From contig JABMRN010000290.1 in the NCBI GenBank assembly GCA_013202515.1, positions 1-6,453 of the forward strand: DNA of 6,453 nt. Reading direction: 5' to 3'. The notes beneath the pieces are model-generated. The model searched no databases. It saw only the letters and a list, made by a program, of their open reading frames with translations, and was not told where the DNA came from. Below, in pieces: positions 4,172-6,453 of the stretch. Made by a program: the position numbers and the translations under genes. Every line of letters starts with the position of its first letter. Within the stretch, counting starts at the first letter, position 1. The stretch comes from Candidatus Omnitrophota bacterium. GTDB taxonomy: Bacteria; Omnitrophota; Gorgyraeia; JABMRN01.

Positions 4172-6453
4172 AAGCAAGAGATAGAATAAAGAAGATTTTG
4201 GCTCGTAGAATACTCGTGCTTGACGGTGCATTAGGAACAGAGCTTCACAAAATGGGCATGCCCGGAGGCGTAAGCCCTGAGATTTGGTGTATGAAAAACC
4301 CCGCTGTAATAAGCCAAATATACAGTGATTACAAAGAGGCGGGAGCCGACATATTATATACATCAAGTTTTGGCGCAAATCGTGAAAAGTTATCGCAATA
4401 CAATTTTGATGACGTTGCTTTATTAAATAAAAAACTCGCTCTTATAGCCAAAAAAGTAGCCGGAAAAGACATTATGGTTGCCGGTGACATCGGCCCTACA
4501 GGGCGTTTTATAAAGCCGTTCGGAGAACTAGATTTTGATAAGGCTGTTGGTATTTTTAAGGAACAAGCAAAGGGACTTCTTTCCGGGGGAGTCGATTTAT
4601 TTGTTATCGAAACAATGATGGATGTGCAGGAGGCGCGTGCGGCGCTTATCGCAGTAAAGGAAGTTACCGATAAATTTACTATGGTTACGATGACTTATGA
4701 AAAACACGGCCGGACCCTTAGCGGCAACGATCCGGTAAGCGCATTGATTACACTGCAAAGTTTAGGGGCCGATGCAGTGGGATGCAACTGTTCGACCGGG
4801 CCAAAGGATATGCTTAAGATCATTTCCCTCATGAAACCGTTTAAAAAGGTTCCCCTTATCGCAAAACCCAATGCCGGGGTTCCTAAGCTGCTTGGCAACG
4901 AAACAGTTTTTGACATGACTCCTTATAAATTTGCATCTTTCGCCGGCAGATTTGCCGCCTCAGGCGTCAGCATGCTAGGCGGTTGTTGTGGTACGACACC
5001 TGAGCATATATACCGTCTTAAAAATGCCCTTAAGGGTAAAAAACTGGATAAAGCAAAGAAAGAACAATTCAACGGTCTTAGTTCCCCGCGGAGTTATTTT
5101 GTGTTCGGTAACCGTCGTCGCTGCGGAATCGTAGGAGAGAAAATTAACCCAACCGGAAAAAAGCATTTAAAACACGAGCTTTCATGCGGGAAGATAGGCC
5201 TTGTGCGCGATATTGCCAAAGAACAGGAAACTAACGGAGCGGATTTACTGGACGTAAATGTCGGGGCTTCCGGTGTAGACGAAAAAAAGGCCATGTCTTC
5301 GGTAATTTCAACACTTTCAGTTAGTACGAAGCTTCCCCTTGTTATAGATTCTTCAAATGCAAGGGTAATGGAATCTGCCCTTAGGCTTTACCCGGGAAGA
5401 GCGCTTATTAATTCTGTTTCGGGCGAGAAAAATAATCTCAAGAATCTTCTACCTATTGTAAAGAAATATGGTGCAATGTTTATACTTTTACCATTGACCG
5501 ATAAAGGTATTCCAAGCACACTTAGAGAACGTAAGAGTGTGATTAAAAAGATAATTAAAAAAGCCCAGGATTTAGGTATAGACAAAGAAGACATCATAGT
5601 TGATGGTCTAGTGATGGCCTTTTCTGCTGACCAGGCTGCGCCGATCAAGACTATCAAGACCGTGGAATGGTGCTCGAAGACATTAAGACAGAAGACAATA
5701 GTGGGGCTTTCAAATATATCTTTCGGTATGCCGCGTAGGGATCTTATAAACGCTGCTTTTCTAAGGATAATGGAAAATATGGGCTTGACCCTTGCTATTG
5801 CAGACCCTTCAGTGCGCAGAATAAAAAGCGATAGAGCTGCCGAGAGACTTCTGCTCGGAAAAGATAATGATGGCTTAATATTCATAGCCCGCCATGCCGA
5901 AAGCCCTGCTTTAAAAGCGAAAAAGAAGAAAATTAAATCGTTAAATTATGGCGAGAAGATTTTTAAGGCAATAATGGATGGGAATAAAGAAGGCATCCTC
6001 CCGTCTCTTAGGGCTTCTGTGCGCGGTGGAGAAAAAGCCTTAAAACTTTTGGAAGGACATATGATCCCTGCCGTTATCCGCGTAGGAGAACTTTTCGATA
6101 GAAAAGTTTATTTTCTCCCGCAGCTAATTGCAAGCGCCGAGACGATGAAGAAAGGATTTAGTTTTCTAGAGCCTTATCTAAAACGCGAAGCATTTGATAA
6201 AAGAAAAAAGGCGATAATCCTTATGGCAACGGTTAAAGGCGATATACATGATATAGGCAAAAACATTGTCACGCTTATGCTTAAAAATCATAGTTTTCGC
6301 GTAATCGACCTCGGCAAGGATGTTTCTGCTAAAAAAATAATCAAAGAAATAAAACGTCACTCACCGGACATGGTCGGACTTTCTGCCTTAATGACTACAA
6401 CTATGGTAAACATGAGAGATGTAATCGAGTTAGCGGAAAATGAAGGCTTAGAC
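4168..6453 (+). CDS. metH: cobalamin-dependent methionine synthase (MetH), 3' end beyond window
   Basis: Cytoplasmic enzyme transferring a methyl group from 5-methyltetrahydrofolate via cobalamin to homocysteine, giving methionine. The frame stays open for 762 codons to the window edge without a stop. Domains in order: homocysteine-binding barrel (about 1-290) with the zinc ligands Cys208 (GCNC), Cys273 and Cys274 (GGCCGTTPEH), and DGALGTEL at the N-terminus. The pterin-binding barrel follows (about 315-580), with GEKINPTG (323-330), DVNVG (362-366), IDSSN (393-397) and SNISFGMP (515-522). A four-helix cobalamin cap (about 592-671) and the start of the B12-binding domain come last. There DIHDIG (692-697) supplies His694, the lower cobalt ligand, with GLSALMTTT (737-745) further on. 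In T. maritima, whose enzyme lacks the activation domain, the zinc ligands sit at 207, 272 and 273, one residue earlier. Only the end of the B12 domain is probably missing. The start ATG overlaps the upstream stop and has GGGGGTGA (4153-4160) 7 nt before it. Confidence 0.96.
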   Translation, partial: MKARDRIKKILARRILVLDGALGTELHKMGMPGGVSPEIWCMKNPAVISQIYSDYKEAGADILYTSSFGANREKLSQYNFDDVALLNKKLALIAKKVAGKDIMVAGDIGPTGRFIKPFGELDFDKAVGIFKEQAKGLLSGGVDLFVIETMMDVQEARAALIAVKEVTDKFTMVTMTYEKHGRTLSGNDPVSALITLQSLGADAVGCNCSTGPKDMLKIISLMKPFKKVPLIAKPNAGVPKLLGNETVFDMTPYKFASFAGRFAASGVSMLGGCCGTTPEHIYRLKNALKGKKLDKAKKEQFNGLSSPRSYFVFGNRRRCGIVGEKINPTGKKHLKHELSCGKIGLVRDIAKEQETNGADLLDVNVGASGVDEKKAMSSVISTLSVSTKLPLVIDSSNARVMESALRLYPGRALINSVSGEKNNLKNLLPIVKKYGAMFILLPLTDKGIPSTLRERKSVIKKIIKKAQDLGIDKEDIIVDGLVMAFSADQAAPIKTIKTVEWCSKTLRQKTIVGLSNISFGMPRRDLINAAFLRIMENMGLTLAIADPSVRRIKSDRAAERLLLGKDNDGLIFIARHAESPALKAKKKKIKSLNYGEKIFKAIMDGNKEGILPSLRASVRGGEKALKLLEGHMIPAVIRVGELFDRKVYFLPQLIASAETMKKGFSFLEPYLKREAFDKRKKAIILMATVKGDIHDIGKNIVTLMLKNHSFRVIDLGKDVSAKKIIKEIKRHSPDMVGLSALMTTTMVNMRDVIELAENEGLD

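Noticed and set aside
5388..5885. 165-codon open frame on the minus strand
   Set aside because: It lies entirely inside the pterin- and cap-domain part of metH, whose + frame is intact and family-consistent; the reverse frame is a shadow and resembles nothing.

Overview
The window looks like an ordinary chromosomal stretch from an uncultured, probably anaerobic or deep-branching bacterium. The Omnitrophota/PVC neighbourhood is my best guess, because a TIGR04073-type exosortase-associated protein, a BamE-like DUF3192 protein and a split, Thermotoga-like methionine synthase occur together. That is inference from family content, since no rRNA or marker gene is present. Base composition is moderately AT-rich, and all complete genes are on the + strand.

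Region 1 (1-842) is the most interesting part. At the left edge the first codons of a minus-strand gene are visible, with a good promoter and ribosome binding site; its N-terminus (MDERRIGFR) fits the ERRxxxR signature of c-di-GMP-binding PilZ proteins. Divergent from it, an extended -10 promoter (139-166) drives a leader containing a GEMM-I (c-di-GMP-I) riboswitch (about 196-290) and an intrinsic terminator (303-335). A continuous 14-bp alternative helix (222-235 with 299-312) would compete with both the aptamer and the terminator, which predicts a ligand-OFF transcription switch. The controlled gene (365-709) encodes a small secreted protein that I recognise as TIGR04073 family. A REP-like palindrome (743-793) and a strong terminator (796-830) close this unit.

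Region 2 (815-2227) is a three-gene cluster: D-aminoacyl-tRNA deacylase (dtd), an unrecognised protein with a membrane helix at each end, and a membrane-anchored DUF3192/BamE-like protein. Intergenic gaps are 14 and 12 nt, so co-transcription is likely.

Region 3 (2228-6453) begins with about 280 nt of AT-rich non-coding DNA holding a possible promoter. A possible 42-residue basic small protein follows, then a 304-aa polytopic membrane protein built from two similar halves. Next comes a 205-aa stand-alone cobalamin-dependent methionine synthase activation-domain protein, overlapping by ATGA with metH. The metH gene (homocysteine-, folate- and B12-binding domains) is open to the right edge. Together the last two genes form a split MetH: the large subunit makes methionine from homocysteine and methyl-tetrahydrofolate, and the small protein presumably rescues oxidised cobalamin using S-adenosylmethionine.

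No mobile element gene, CRISPR array, tRNA or rRNA was seen.
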